Shown here: positions 1 through 8,498 of the stretch, piece after piece
How the letters are laid out: each line of letters opens with the position of its first letter
Position numbering within the stretch: the first letter of the stretch is position 1
The notes under the pieces: model-generated
What the model was told of the DNA's origin: nothing
Seen by the model: the letters and a program-made list of their open reading frames with translations, nothing else
The model's database searches: none
Assembly (NCBI GenBank): GCA_047602465.1
Contig: JASGHF010000001.1
Span: forward strand, 1,054,001-1,118,000
Length of the DNA: 64,000 bases
Source: JADZAI01 sp047602465
GTDB taxonomy: Bacteria > Pseudomonadota > Alphaproteobacteria > Micropepsales > Micropepsaceae
Reading direction: 5' to 3'
Position numbers and translations under genes: made by a program

Positions 1-128
1 GCGGGCGCGTTTGCGACCTCCTCTGCCGGGAGGACCAGCTGGTAGGCGTCGAGCCAGGCGGCGAGCGCGGCGTCCAGCCAGCCGTCATGGTCGTGGGGCA
101 GCGCCGGCCGGATGACGAGGCCGGTCAT
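1..128 (-). CDS. GNAT-like N-acetyltransferase, N-terminal fragment
   Basis: An open frame starts at an ATG at 128 and runs off the left edge of the window (42 codons visible). It begins with a VIRPALPHDHDGW-type segment, the usual first beta strand and turn of GNAT acetyltransferases. Only the N-terminus is visible, so the acetyl-CoA loop cannot be checked and the family call is an inference. The start lies 8 nt after the DUF1499 stop at 137, and a GGGCAGGG stretch upstream could serve as ribosome site. It is probably the third gene of the acyl-CoA synthetase-DUF1499 transcription unit. Confidence 0.5.
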   Translation of the reverse strand, partial: MTGLVIRPALPHDHDGWLDAALAAWLDAYQLVLPAEEVANAP

Positions 129-136
129 GCCCTGCC

Positions 137-868
137 CTATTTCAGCGCAGCGAGCAGGGCGCGGATATGGGCGGCGTTGACGCCGCTGTCATTGGCGCCT
201 TCGCGCGAGGCGGAGCGGACGTCGACGACCGCGCCGCCGGCATCTGAAGCGGCGATGCGGATGACGATGTCTTCCTTCAGCCCGAACCATTCGGTGATGG
301 CGGTCGCCTCGATGCGGCCTTCATCGGGCAGGTTGACGGCGATGCGCCAGCCGAGCGTTTCGACGGCCCTCGCCGCCTTGCCGTGAAGCGCGGCGGCGCT
401 TTGCGTGCTGCGATAGGTTGCGATGTCGGGATACGATTTTTTCTGCAGATCGGCGGATTTCGGATCGTAATCGACGCCGTTGCCCTTGCCGCCCCGCTCG
501 CCCGCCAGCGCCACGAAAGCCGGCGGGTTTTCGGTGTCCGTCGAGATGTCGTAGAGCGCGGGCGAGATTTTTTCCTGCTCGCGCATCTGGTACGGCACCC
601 AGGCGACGCCGCCGCAGACGGCGAGCGCGATGAGCGCGGTGAAGGCCCCGCCCAGTTTGCCGCGCAGCCCGCCGAGCAGCAGCGCGAGGATGGCCCCGCC
701 GCCCGCGACCACGGCGACCCAGAAGCCCCAGAAAAGCAGCTTGTCCTTCGCGAAGGCCAGATCCCACGCGCCGTATTTGTGCCCGATGCCGGCGACGCCG
801 ATGACCCCGCCGGCGATGAGGCCGGCGAGAAGCGCGAGGGCTGCGAGCGCCTTCTGAAGTCCCGTCAT
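137..868 (-). CDS. DUF1499 family membrane protein
   Basis: The protein has 243 residues from the ATG at 868. That start overlaps the stop of the upstream acyl-CoA synthetase gene as ATGA (868-865), which supports it over a longer in-frame extension inside that gene. Three hydrophobic segments fill about residues 5-100. A soluble C-terminal domain of about 130 residues follows, with the PALYDISTDTENPP segment typical of DUF1499. The molecular function of DUF1499 is unknown. The tight overlap implies co-translation with the CoA ligase, so a membrane role in lipid metabolism is possible but unproven. Confidence 0.82.
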   Translation of the reverse strand: MTGLQKALAALALLAGLIAGGVIGVAGIGHKYGAWDLAFAKDKLLFWGFWVAVVAGGGAILALLLGGLRGKLGGAFTALIALAVCGGVAWVPYQMREQEKISPALYDISTDTENPPAFVALAGERGGKGNGVDYDPKSADLQKKSYPDIATYRSTQSAAALHGKAARAVETLGWRIAVNLPDEGRIEATAITEWFGLKEDIVIRIAASDAGGAVVDVRSASREGANDSGVNAAHIRALLAALK

Positions 869-2505
869 GCCGCCTTGCCCGCCGTCGGAAGCTTGTGGTC
901 CTTGAAGGTTTCGCGCAGCGAGAGCTTCTGGATCTTGCCCGTCGGGCCGACCGGGATGGCGTCCACGAAGGCGACATCGTCGGGCGTCCACCATTTGGCG
1001 ATCTTGCCGTCGAGGAAGGCGAGAATGTCGTCCTTTGTCGCTTCAGCGCCGGGCTTCAGCTGGATGATGAGCAGCGGGCGCTCGTCCCATTTGGGATGCG
1101 CGACGCCGATGACCGCCGCGATGGCGACGGACGGGTGGCCGACCGCGATGTTTTCGATGTCGATGGAGGAGATCCATTCGCCGCCGGACTTGATGACGTC
1201 CTTTGCGCGGTCGGTGATCTGCATGTAGCCGTCGGCGTCGAGCGTCGCGACGTCGCCGGTGTCGAAGAAGCCGTCGGCGTCGAGAATCTCGCCGCCCTCG
1301 TTCTTGAAATAGGCCTTGGCGACGGCGGGACCGCGCACGACGAGATGGCCGAACGCCTTGCCGTCGCGCGGCAGTTCGACGCCGTTGTCGTCGAGGATTT
1401 TCATATCGACCGAGAAGAGCGGGCGGCCCTGCTTGGACTTGATCCTGAGCTGCTCGTCGAAGGGGCGCTTGCGGTCTTCCGAGAGGAGCGAGCCGATGGT
1501 GCCGACCGGAGACATTTCGGTCATGCCCCAGGCGTGCATGACCTCGACGCCATAGTTCTGTTCGAATTTCTGGATCATCACCGGCGGGCAGGCCGAACCG
1601 CCGATGGCGACCTTCTTCAGCGTGGAAAGCTTCAGATTATTGGCCTCCATGTGCTGGAGCAGCATGAGCCATACGGTCGGCACGGCGGCCGACATGGTGA
1701 CCTTCTCGTCCTCGATGAGGTTGTAGACGCTCTCGCCGTCGAGCTTCGGCCCCGGCATCACCATTTTCGCGCCGGTCATCGGCACCGAGAAAGCGAGCGT
1801 CCAGGCATTGGCGTGGAACATCGGCACGATGGGCAGCACGCTGTCGGCATTGCCGATGCCGAAATTGTCCTGCGCGAGGATCGCCATGGCGTGCAGCGTG
1901 TTGGAACGGTGCGAGTAAAGCACGCCCTTGGGGTTGCCCGTGGTGCCGGAGGTGTAGCAAAGGCCGCAGGCGGCGTTTTCATCCAGCGCCATCCATGTGT
2001 AGTCAGCGTCCGCTTCCTTCAGCAGCTCCTCGTAAGCGATCGCATTCCTGAGGCTGGTCGCCGGCATGTTGGCGGCGTCGGTGAGGATGACGAAAGTCTC
2101 GACGATCTTCAGATGCTCCTGAAGCTTTTCCAGGATCGGCACGAAGCTGAGATCGACGAAGATCATGCGGTCTTCAGCATGATTGACGATGTAGATGACC
2201 TGTTCGGGGAACAGACGCGGGTTCAGCGTGTGATAGACGCCGCCGCAGCCGGTGATCCCGTACCAGGCCTCAAGATGGCGTTCGGTGTTCCAGGCGAGGG
2301 TCGCGAGGCGGTCGCCCGCCTTGATGCCGCGACGTTCAAGCGCCTTGGCGAGCTGGAGCGCGCGGGTGTGGATGTTCTTCCAGGTGGTGCGCCGGATGGG
2401 GCCTTCGACGGCCCGCGAGACGATCTCGCGATTCGCGGCATAGGTGGCGGCGTGGTCCAGCACGCGATGAACCAGAAGCGGCCAGTCCTGCATCAACCCA
2501 AGCAT
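865..2505 (-). CDS. Fatty-acid/medium-chain acyl-CoA synthetase (AMP-binding)
   Basis: The product (546 aa) is an adenylate-forming ligase that activates a fatty or other carboxylic acid to its CoA thioester via an acyl-AMP intermediate. The P-loop-like motif YTSGTTGNPKGV lies near residues 184-195. The A5-type segment AWGMTEMSP and the hinge motif GDVATLDADGYMQITDR are intact, and the C-terminal lysine region PVGPTGKIQK is present. An upstream GTG at 2520 is in frame. The ATG at 2505 is preferred because a GTGGGGAC stretch sits about 7 nt upstream and the family usually begins MLGLMQDWPLL. Acyl chain length cannot be read from sequence. It overlaps DUF1499 by 4 nt and follows the GNAT array after a 68-nt gap. 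Confidence 0.9.
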   Translation of the reverse strand: MLGLMQDWPLLVHRVLDHAATYAANREIVSRAVEGPIRRTTWKNIHTRALQLAKALERRGIKAGDRLATLAWNTERHLEAWYGITGCGGVYHTLNPRLFPEQVIYIVNHAEDRMIFVDLSFVPILEKLQEHLKIVETFVILTDAANMPATSLRNAIAYEELLKEADADYTWMALDENAACGLCYTSGTTGNPKGVLYSHRSNTLHAMAILAQDNFGIGNADSVLPIVPMFHANAWTLAFSVPMTGAKMVMPGPKLDGESVYNLIEDEKVTMSAAVPTVWLMLLQHMEANNLKLSTLKKVAIGGSACPPVMIQKFEQNYGVEVMHAWGMTEMSPVGTIGSLLSEDRKRPFDEQLRIKSKQGRPLFSVDMKILDDNGVELPRDGKAFGHLVVRGPAVAKAYFKNEGGEILDADGFFDTGDVATLDADGYMQITDRAKDVIKSGGEWISSIDIENIAVGHPSVAIAAVIGVAHPKWDERPLLIIQLKPGAEATKDDILAFLDGKIAKWWTPDDVAFVDAIPVGPTGKIQKLSLRETFKDHKLPTAGKAA

Positions 2506-2573
2506 CGTATCCGTCCCCACTCGTTCTGAATTGAACGCCGAGTTTTAGGGGCGGCAGGGGCGGTCGTCCACAA

Positions 2574-3182
2574 TCAAGGCGGTTTCACGCCTGTCTGCGG
2601 CGGGTCGCCGGTGATGAAGGAGCTGCGCGGGTCTTTCCGCCAGACATCGCGGTGGCGGCGCAATTTCACCACATCGATGGCTTTGCCGGTGACCGCCGCC
2701 GTGGTGATGCCCTTGCCCCAGATGACCCAGCCGGTCTCATCCAGATGCCGGAGCATCTTGCGGTTGGAGGCGAGAACCGACGCCTCGCACCAGATGAGAT
2801 CGCGGGTTTCGAAGGCCCAGTTGATGAGCGCGATGGAGGTCTGCTCCTTCGCGCCCTGCCCCCAGATGGATTTTTCGCCGACCAGCACATGCACGTTGAA
2901 GGCGCGGCGGGCCGGATCGATCTCGATCGTGCGGATGCCGACCATCTCGCCATCCTCCCTGGCGAAGATGCCGAGGGCGTGGCGGTCGATGCGGTTGAAC
3001 TTCGCGATATACGCGCGGAGCTGATCCATCGTGCCGGCGCGGGGCGCGGCGTTGAGATTGGCGGCGAGCGTCGGGTCAGCCAGCCAGTTGGCCCAGCTGT
3101 CGTTCTCGTCGCCCGGAACGAGCGAGCGCAGGATGAAATCGGGCGTGTCGAACCAGAGTTCAGGACCAAGGGTTTGCGGCAT
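2574..3182 (-). CDS. GNAT acetyltransferase, tandem paralog A
   Basis: The 202-residue protein is the last of five consecutive paralogous acetyltransferases on the minus strand. Shared landmarks are an N-terminal GP-L-FDTPDF-RS segment, a DRIDRH-like segment near residue 64, an IGIRTIEID strand, an LVG-Q/RGA acetyl-CoA-binding turn, the SNRKMLRHL helix, and a conserved tail HRDVWRKDPRSS. It resembles the RimJ/RimL-like (Acetyltransf_3) branch. Eleven nt separate it from paralog B. The substrate is unknown. It has moderate identity to B and C and less to D and E. Confidence 0.8.
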   Translation of the reverse strand: MPQTLGPELWFDTPDFILRSLVPGDENDSWANWLADPTLAANLNAAPRAGTMDQLRAYIAKFNRIDRHALGIFAREDGEMVGIRTIEIDPARRAFNVHVLVGEKSIWGQGAKEQTSIALINWAFETRDLIWCEASVLASNRKMLRHLDETGWVIWGKGITTAAVTGKAIDVVKLRRHRDVWRKDPRSSFITGDPPQTGVKPP

Positions 3183-3193
3183 GACCGAATTGT

Positions 3194-3814
3194 TCAGCCG
3201 CCGGCGGACGATTCAAGCCCCGTCAGCGCCGGGACGCCGCGCAGGACGCTGCTGCGCGGGTCTTTGCGCCAGACATCGCGGTGGCGTTTCAGCAGGACCA
3301 TGTCGATGAGCCTGCCGTCAAAGGCGGCGGACGGGGTTTTGCCGTCGCCGGTGATCGACCAGCCGCTGTCGACGAGATAGCGGATCATCTTTCTGTTCTG
3401 GGCAAGCACGGTGCCTTCGATCCAGAGCAGATCGCGGACCTCATAGGCCCAGTCGACAAGGACGCCGGTGCTCTGGTCGGCCGCGCCCCTGCCCCAGTCG
3501 GCGCTGTCGCCGACGAGCATGTGGACGGTATAGGCGCGGCGGGCGCGGTCGATCTCCACGGTGCGGATACCGATGATGCGGCCAGTGTCTTTCAGGAACA
3601 GGCCAAAGAGATGGCGGTCGATGCGGTCGAAGCCGGAGATGTATGTGCGCAGTTCTTCCAGCGTGCGGCGGCGCGGGACCGCGTTGAGCATGGCGGCGCG
3701 TCTGGGATCTTCCAGCCAACCACCCCACGCCTCGGTCTCGTCGCCGAGGACGGCGGAGCGGACGATGAAATCCGGCGTTTCGAAGCGAAGGGTCGGGCCG
3801 TAGGTCTGGGGCAC
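3194..3814 (-). CDS. GNAT acetyltransferase, tandem paralog B
   Basis: The longest frame extends to 4132, but the family region starts at a GTG at 3814 reading VPQTYGPTLRFETPDF, exactly matching the N-termini of the four paralogs. This gives 206 aa. The longer reading is antisense-like arginine-rich sequence lying over paralog C and is rejected. All array landmarks are present: FDRIDRHLFG, IGIRTVEID, LVG, QNRKMIRYL and HRDVWRKDPRSS. No strong ribosome site precedes the GTG. A 77-nt gap separates it from paralog C, the largest inside the array. Confidence 0.75.
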   Translation of the reverse strand: MPQTYGPTLRFETPDFIVRSAVLGDETEAWGGWLEDPRRAAMLNAVPRRRTLEELRTYISGFDRIDRHLFGLFLKDTGRIIGIRTVEIDRARRAYTVHMLVGDSADWGRGAADQSTGVLVDWAYEVRDLLWIEGTVLAQNRKMIRYLVDSGWSITGDGKTPSAAFDGRLIDMVLLKRHRDVWRKDPRSSVLRGVPALTGLESSAGG

Positions 3815-3891
3815 GGTGGGTCTGTGGCTGGAGACGTCTCCACGCCATGAAGCACGCTCCGCGCTTCGGCAATGCGACGGGAGGGCGCGGG

Positions 3892-4509
3892 TCAGCCCGG
3901 GGCGACCGGCTCCAGCCCGGTCAGGACCGGGTCTCCCGTCACGAAGCTGCTGCGCGGGTCTTTGCGCCAGACATCGCGGTGGCGGCGCACACGGACGATA
4001 TCGACCATCGGACCGCCCGCAGCAGAGGGCGCGAGGCCGGTGCCGACGACCGTCCATCCGGTCTCGCGCACATGGCGCAGCATCTTGCGGTTGGTCGCGA
4101 CGATGGAGGATTCGCACCACAGGAGGTCGCACACCTCGAAGGCCCAGTTCATCAGCGCGATGGAGGATTGTTCCTTGGCGCCCTGGCTGCGTTCCGCCTT
4201 GTCGCCCACCAGCATATGCGCCGTGAAGGCGCGCCGGGGGCGATCGATCTCGATCGTCCAGAGGCCGATAAGCGTTTCGGGCGAGGGGCGGAATATGCCG
4301 AAGAGATGCCGGTCGATACGATCGAAGCCGGCGATGTAACGGCGGATTTCGGCGAGCGGACGCCGGCCCGGCCGCGCGTTCAACTGTCTGGCGAGACCTG
4401 GATCTTCGAGCCAGCCGGCCCAGGCTTCGGTTTCATCGCCCTCGACGAGCGAGCGCGACATGAAATCCGGCATCTCGAAGCGTCGTGCTGGACCCGGGAC
4501 GCTCGGCAT
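3892..4509 (-). CDS. GNAT acetyltransferase, tandem paralog C
   Basis: The 205-residue paralog starts at the ATG at 4509. It keeps FDRIDRHLFG, the IEIDRPRRAF strand, LVGD followed by a QGAKEQ turn for acetyl-CoA, TNRKMLRHV and the common HRDVWRKDPRSSFVTG tail. An IGLWTIEID segment replaces the IGIRT of its neighbours. It lies 15 nt downstream of paralog D, so the two are very probably cotranscribed. The substrate is unknown. Confidence 0.8.
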   Translation of the reverse strand: MPSVPGPARRFEMPDFMSRSLVEGDETEAWAGWLEDPGLARQLNARPGRRPLAEIRRYIAGFDRIDRHLFGIFRPSPETLIGLWTIEIDRPRRAFTAHMLVGDKAERSQGAKEQSSIALMNWAFEVCDLLWCESSIVATNRKMLRHVRETGWTVVGTGLAPSAAGGPMVDIVRVRRHRDVWRKDPRSSFVTGDPVLTGLEPVAPG

Positions 4510-4524
4510 GGCGGACGATACCCT

Positions 4525-5145
4525 TCACGCCGCCGTGGGCGGCTCAAGCCCCGTCGGCGCGGGAATGCCGGTGACGAAGCAGCTGCGTGGATCCTTGCGC
4601 CAGATGTCGCGGTGGCGGCGAAGCTGTACCGCCTCGACCAGTTTGCCGTCGTCGGCGGCGGAGGGAATCATGCCGCCGCCGATGACGCTCCAGCCGAGGC
4701 CTATGAGATAGCGCACCATCTTCCTGTTGCGCGCCAGGACGGACGCCTCGGACCACAGGAGGTCGCAGGTCTCGTAGGTCCAGTTGTTCAGAAGCTCGGT
4801 CGTCTGCACCATCGAGCCGGCGCCCCAGTCGGTGTCGGAGCCGACCACCATGTGGACGCTGAAGGCGCGGCGGCGGCGGTCGATGTCGGCGGTGCGGATG
4901 CCGATGAGGCGGTTGTCGTCCTTCGTGAAGACGCCGAAGAGGTGGCGGTCCCTGCGGTCGTGCAGATTGATGTAGTCGCGCAGCTGCGCCGGCGTGCGGG
5001 CGCGCGCCGGCGCGTTCAGCATGGCGGCGATGCGCGGTTCGGCGAACCAGGCGCCCCATGTCTCGGACTCATCGCCCAGAACCAGCGAGCGCATGATGAA
5101 ATCCGCCGTCTCGAAGCGGAGCGTGGGACCGAGGGCCTGAGACAT
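4525..5145 (-). CDS. GNAT acetyltransferase, tandem paralog D
   Basis: The 206-residue paralog is most similar to paralog E: both have a WGAWFAEPRIA segment, LHDRRDRHLFG, RLIGIRTADIDRRRRA and ARNRKM. D and E therefore look like the most recent duplication in the array. A VQTTELLNNW segment replaces the QTSIALINW of A and C at the substrate-facing helix, suggesting altered specificity (inference). It lies 54 nt after paralog E. Confidence 0.8.
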   Translation of the reverse strand: MSQALGPTLRFETADFIMRSLVLGDESETWGAWFAEPRIAAMLNAPARARTPAQLRDYINLHDRRDRHLFGVFTKDDNRLIGIRTADIDRRRRAFSVHMVVGSDTDWGAGSMVQTTELLNNWTYETCDLLWSEASVLARNRKMVRYLIGLGWSVIGGGMIPSAADDGKLVEAVQLRRHRDIWRKDPRSCFVTGIPAPTGLEPPTAA

Positions 5146-5199
5146 GATCGAGCGATACCTGATCCAAGTTCCAAACAGCGCGCAGTACGGGATGCGCGA

Positions 5200-5817
5200 T
5201 CAACCTGCCGTCGCCGGCTCCAGCCCCGTGGGCGCGGGGATGCCGGCGAAGAAGCTGCTTTCCTGATCCTTGCGCCATGTGTCGCGATGGAGGTGGAAGC
5301 TTGTCGCCTCGATCAGCGATCCATCGGCGGCCGAGCGCAACATGCCGCCGCCATCGGCTTTCCAGCCATGATTCAGCAGATAGCGCGCCATCTTCCTGTT
5401 GCGCGCGAGAACCGAGACCTCGCAGCGGAGAAGGTCGTGAGTTTCGAAGGCCCAGTTGTAGAAGGGAACGACGGTCTGCTCCATCGCGCCCCTGCCCCAG
5501 TCTCCGTCGGAGCCGACCACGATATGCATGCCGCAGGCGCGGCGGCGGCGGTCGATGTCGGCGGTGCGGATGCCGATGAGGCGGTCGTCGCTTTTCGTGA
5601 AGATGCCGAAGAGATGGCGGTCCCTGCGGTCGTGCAGCTTGATGTAGTCGCGAAGCTCGGCGAGCGTCCGGGCGCGCATCTCGCCGTTCAGCATCTGGGC
5701 GATGCGCGGTTCGGCGAACCAGGCGCCCCAGGCGTCGGACTCATCGCCCAGCGCCAGCGAGCGCATGGTGAAATCCGGCGTGTCGAAACGGAGCGTGGGG
5801 CCGAGGGTCTGCGACAT
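5200..5817 (-). CDS. GNAT acetyltransferase, tandem paralog E (first of array)
   Basis: The 205-residue protein is the promoter-proximal member of the five-gene array. It shares the LHDRRDRHLFGIF and IGIRTADIDRRRRA segments with paralog D, but its tail is more divergent (HLHRDTWRKDQESSF where the others have HRDVWRKDPRSS). It begins 23 nt after the end of the CDF transporter gene, so the array may be read from a promoter before that gene. No promoter is evident in the 23-nt gap. Confidence 0.8.
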   Translation of the reverse strand: MSQTLGPTLRFDTPDFTMRSLALGDESDAWGAWFAEPRIAQMLNGEMRARTLAELRDYIKLHDRRDRHLFGIFTKSDDRLIGIRTADIDRRRRACGMHIVVGSDGDWGRGAMEQTVVPFYNWAFETHDLLRCEVSVLARNRKMARYLLNHGWKADGGGMLRSAADGSLIEATSFHLHRDTWRKDQESSFFAGIPAPTGLEPATAG

Positions 5818-5840
5818 GCTCTAAATCCGATCGGATGCCG

Positions 5841-6746
5841 TCAGCCGGCGACGAAGGCCAGCGGGCGGCGGCTTTCCAGGACATTGCTGGGATCGGAATG
5901 AACCAGGACCTCGGCGTTTGGCAAGACGGCCAGGACCGCCGCCTCGACCCGGTCGGACAAGGCGTGGGCCTCTTCCAGCGTCAGGGCGCCGTCGAAAACC
6001 GCGTGGAGCTGGACGAAAGCGTGGGTGCCTGACTGGCGGGTGCGCAGGTCGTGGACGTCGAGCACGCCAGGGACGGCGGCGGCGGCGGCCTTGATGCGGT
6101 CGCGGTCGGCATCGGGCAGCTCGTGGTCGAGAAGCTGGTCGAAAGACTGGCGGAAGATGGCGAAGGCGCTCCAGCCGATGAGCGCGGCGATGAGGAGGCC
6201 GAACGCGCCGTCGGCCCAGGCGATGCCGAGCCAGACCGCGAGAACCAGCGCGACGACCACCGCGAGGTTGGAGACGAGATCGGTGACGTAGTGGAGATGA
6301 TCGGCCGAGATGGCGAGCGATCCGGTCGCGCGGATGACCCGGCGCTGGTAGAGCGTCAGCGCCAGCGTCGCGGCGATGGAGAAGAGCGCGATGCCGAGGC
6401 CGAGCATGCCGTTGTCGATCGGCTGCGGCACGAGAAGGCGGTTGATCGATTCCCAGATGAGGAAGCCCGACGAGGCGAGCATGAGGGCGCCCTGGGCGAG
6501 GCCCGCGACGGCTTCGGTCTTGCCGTGGCCGAAGCGGTGTTCGCGGTCGGCCGGGGACAGGGCGAAGCGGATGGCGAGCGCGTTGAGGGCCGAGGCCGCA
6601 AGATCGAGCGCGCTGTCGGCGAAGGAGGCGAGCATCGCGACCGAGCCGGTCCAGCCCCAGGCGGCGAGCTTGACGCAAGCCAGCGTCGCCGCCGTGGCGA
6701 TGGCGGCGAGCGCGGCGCGTTTCATGAGCGTGGCGCGGTCAGTCAT
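5841..6746 (-). CDS. Cation diffusion facilitator (FieF/YiiP-like) metal exporter
   Basis: The 301-residue inner-membrane transporter has six predicted hydrophobic segments and a C-terminal cytoplasmic dimerisation domain from about residue 210. The transport-site pattern of FieF/YiiP is intact: D44 and D48 in FADSALD, H152 and D156 in HYVTD. This offset by one from the E. coli numbering predicts a Zn(II)/Cd(II)/Fe(II)-proton antiporter. The cytoplasmic HRFGHGK loop is also present. The gene is first of the minus-strand run leading into the GNAT array. No metal-responsive regulator is adjacent. Confidence 0.88.
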   Translation of the reverse strand: MTDRATLMKRAALAAIATAATLACVKLAAWGWTGSVAMLASFADSALDLAASALNALAIRFALSPADREHRFGHGKTEAVAGLAQGALMLASSGFLIWESINRLLVPQPIDNGMLGLGIALFSIAATLALTLYQRRVIRATGSLAISADHLHYVTDLVSNLAVVVALVLAVWLGIAWADGAFGLLIAALIGWSAFAIFRQSFDQLLDHELPDADRDRIKAAAAAVPGVLDVHDLRTRQSGTHAFVQLHAVFDGALTLEEAHALSDRVEAAVLAVLPNAEVLVHSDPSNVLESRRPLAFVAG

Positions 6747-6820
6747 GGCGCCGTTCTAGCGCAGCGGGCCGGAGCGGGCCGCTGCTATCTCTGCGAGCGC
6801 ATCGCGTGTGCGAAAAAAGT

Positions 6821-7435
6821 TCAGGGATAGAGCTTGGCCGTCGCCCAGGGCGCAGCGGCGTCCGGGCGGCGATAGACGAGGCGGTCGTGAACGCGGAAGG
6901 CGCCGTCCTGCCAGAACTCGATCTCCAGAGGGGTCACACGGAAGCCGGCCCAGCGGTCCGGGCGCGGGATGGTGTCCTGCCCTGCCAGATCGGCGGTGAG
7001 GCGGTCGATCTCGGCGCGGAGCTGGGCGCGGTTCGCAAGCGGGCGGGACTGGGCCGAGGCGATGGAGGCGATGCGGCTGTCGCGCGGGCGGGAGGCGAAA
7101 TAGGCGTCGGATTCCGCCCCGGTCACCACCGAGACGGAGCCGCGGATGCGGATCTGGCGGCGGAGGGATTTCCAGTGGAAGAGCAGCGCGGTTTTCGGGT
7201 GGGCGAGAAGCTCGGTTCCCTTGGCGCTTTCGAAGTTCGTGTAGAAAACGAAGCCGCGCGCATCGTGGCCCTTGAGCAGGACCATGCGGAGATTCGGGAG
7301 GCCAGCGGCGTCAACCGTCGCGACGGCCATGGCGTTGGCGTCGTTCGGCTCGTTCGCGGCGGCTTCGGCCAACCAGGCGTCGAAACGGACCATCGGGTCG
7401 GCTTCGGCCTGCATTTCGGGGATTTCGGGGCGCAT
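6821..7435 (-). CDS. pdxH: Pyridoxamine 5'-phosphate oxidase
   Basis: The cytoplasmic FMN enzyme (204 aa) oxidises pyridoxamine or pyridoxine 5'-phosphate to pyridoxal 5'-phosphate. Family signatures are present: RMVLLKG and FVFYTNFES, FHWKSLRRQIRIRG (FMN and PLP contact strands), the ASAQSRPL segment, and the C-terminal dimerisation block WAGFRVTPLEIEFWQDG ending RLYP-like as AKLYP. Length matches the family. It is divergently arranged with the dnaJ-like gene (76-nt intergenic region), a frequent pairing in alphaproteobacteria. Confidence 0.95.
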   Translation of the reverse strand: MRPEIPEMQAEADPMVRFDAWLAEAAANEPNDANAMAVATVDAAGLPNLRMVLLKGHDARGFVFYTNFESAKGTELLAHPKTALLFHWKSLRRQIRIRGSVSVVTGAESDAYFASRPRDSRIASIASAQSRPLANRAQLRAEIDRLTADLAGQDTIPRPDRWAGFRVTPLEIEFWQDGAFRVHDRLVYRRPDAAAPWATAKLYP

Positions 7436-7511
7436 GGCGTTCCTTTAACAGAGAGGCGGACCGTCTTACATAGGTCGGCAGAAGGGCCAGGCGCCCGCAA
7501 CCGGAAAAGAC

Positions 7512-8435
7512 ATGGCTGATCCCTATAGCGTGCTGGGCGTGAAGAAGACCGCCAGCGAGGCCGACATCAAGAAGGCCTTCCGCACGCTTGCGAAAAAATA
7601 CCACCCCGACACCAACAAGAACGACCCGTCGGCCGAGAAGAAGTTCAAGGAGGCGTCGGGCGCCTATGAATTGCTGTCGGACAAGGCGAAGCGGGCGGCG
7701 TTCGACCGGGGCGAGATCGACGCGAACGGCCAGCCGCGCGGGTTTCACCCCGGCGCCGGCGGGGCCAGCCCGTTCGGCGATGGCGGGTTCGAGTATGGCT
7801 TTGGCGGCGGGCCGCAGCAGGGCGGCTTCCGGCAGGGCCAGGGCGGCGGCGGGTTCGACGATATCTTCTCGGAACTCTTCGGCGGGTTCGGGCGCGGCAA
7901 GGGCGGCGGCAAGCAGAAGCCGCAGCAGCCGCAGGGCATGGACGTCAAATACAACCTTGCCGTCAGCCTGGAGGACGCGCTGACCGGCGCGACGCAGCGC
8001 GTGACGCTGCAGACCGGCAAGACGCTGGATGTGAAGATCCCCGCCGGCTTCGAGGACGGGCAGCAGGTGCGCCTGCGCGGTCAGGGCCAGAACGGCGGGG
8101 ACGCCATTGTCGTGCTGGCCATCGCCCCGCACAAAATCTTCCAGCGCGACGGACGGAATATCCGCGTGGAGCTGCCCGTGTCGCTGAAAGAGGCGATCGA
8201 AGGGGCGAAGATCAACGTGCCCACCCCCACCGGAGCGATCGCGCTGACGATTCCGGCCGGGTCGAACGGGGGCAAGACGCTGCGCCTGAAAGGCCGGGGC
8301 TGGCCGGCGGGCGGCGGACAGGCAGCGGGCGATCTGCTGGTCAGCGTGAAGCTGATGCTGCCCGACCCGGTTCCCGAGGCGCTGAAATCCGCGGCTGAAG
8401 GCCTGAGTTACGATCCGCGCAAGGGTTGGGGCTAG
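7512..8435 (+). CDS. J-domain co-chaperone of the CbpA/DnaJ class B type
   Basis: The 307-residue protein has an N-terminal J-domain with the HPD tripeptide at residues 31-33. A Gly/Phe-rich linker follows (about 80-135), then two C-terminal substrate-binding beta domains from about residue 142. The cysteine-rich zinc domain of true DnaJ is absent, so it is a class B/CbpA-like Hsp70 co-chaperone. The C-terminal PxxLxxxAEGLSYDPRKGWG end is conserved in alphaproteobacterial homologs. After the gene comes a short hairpin (8448-8461, five base pairs with a TCGG loop) before fabI. Confidence 0.92.
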   Translation: MADPYSVLGVKKTASEADIKKAFRTLAKKYHPDTNKNDPSAEKKFKEASGAYELLSDKAKRAAFDRGEIDANGQPRGFHPGAGGASPFGDGGFEYGFGGGPQQGGFRQGQGGGGFDDIFSELFGGFGRGKGGGKQKPQQPQGMDVKYNLAVSLEDALTGATQRVTLQTGKTLDVKIPAGFEDGQQVRLRGQGQNGGDAIVVLAIAPHKIFQRDGRNIRVELPVSLKEAIEGAKINVPTPTGAIALTIPAGSNGGKTLRLKGRGWPAGGGQAAGDLLVSVKLMLPDPVPEALKSAAEGLSYDPRKGWG

Positions 8436-8498
8436 GAGCGGTTTGACCCCCTTCGGAGGGGCGTGATAGCAGCCTCGTAACACTTCCGACGAGGATTC

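Noticed and set aside
895..2529. A 544-codon plus-strand frame opposite the acyl-CoA synthetase
   Set aside because: Antisense composition only (Asp/Gly/Val/Arg-rich), with no motif; the minus-strand gene has all adenylation motifs.
3815..4132. N-terminal extension of GNAT paralog B
   Set aside because: Arginine/proline-rich shadow over paralog C; the paralog alignment fixes the start at the GTG at 3814.
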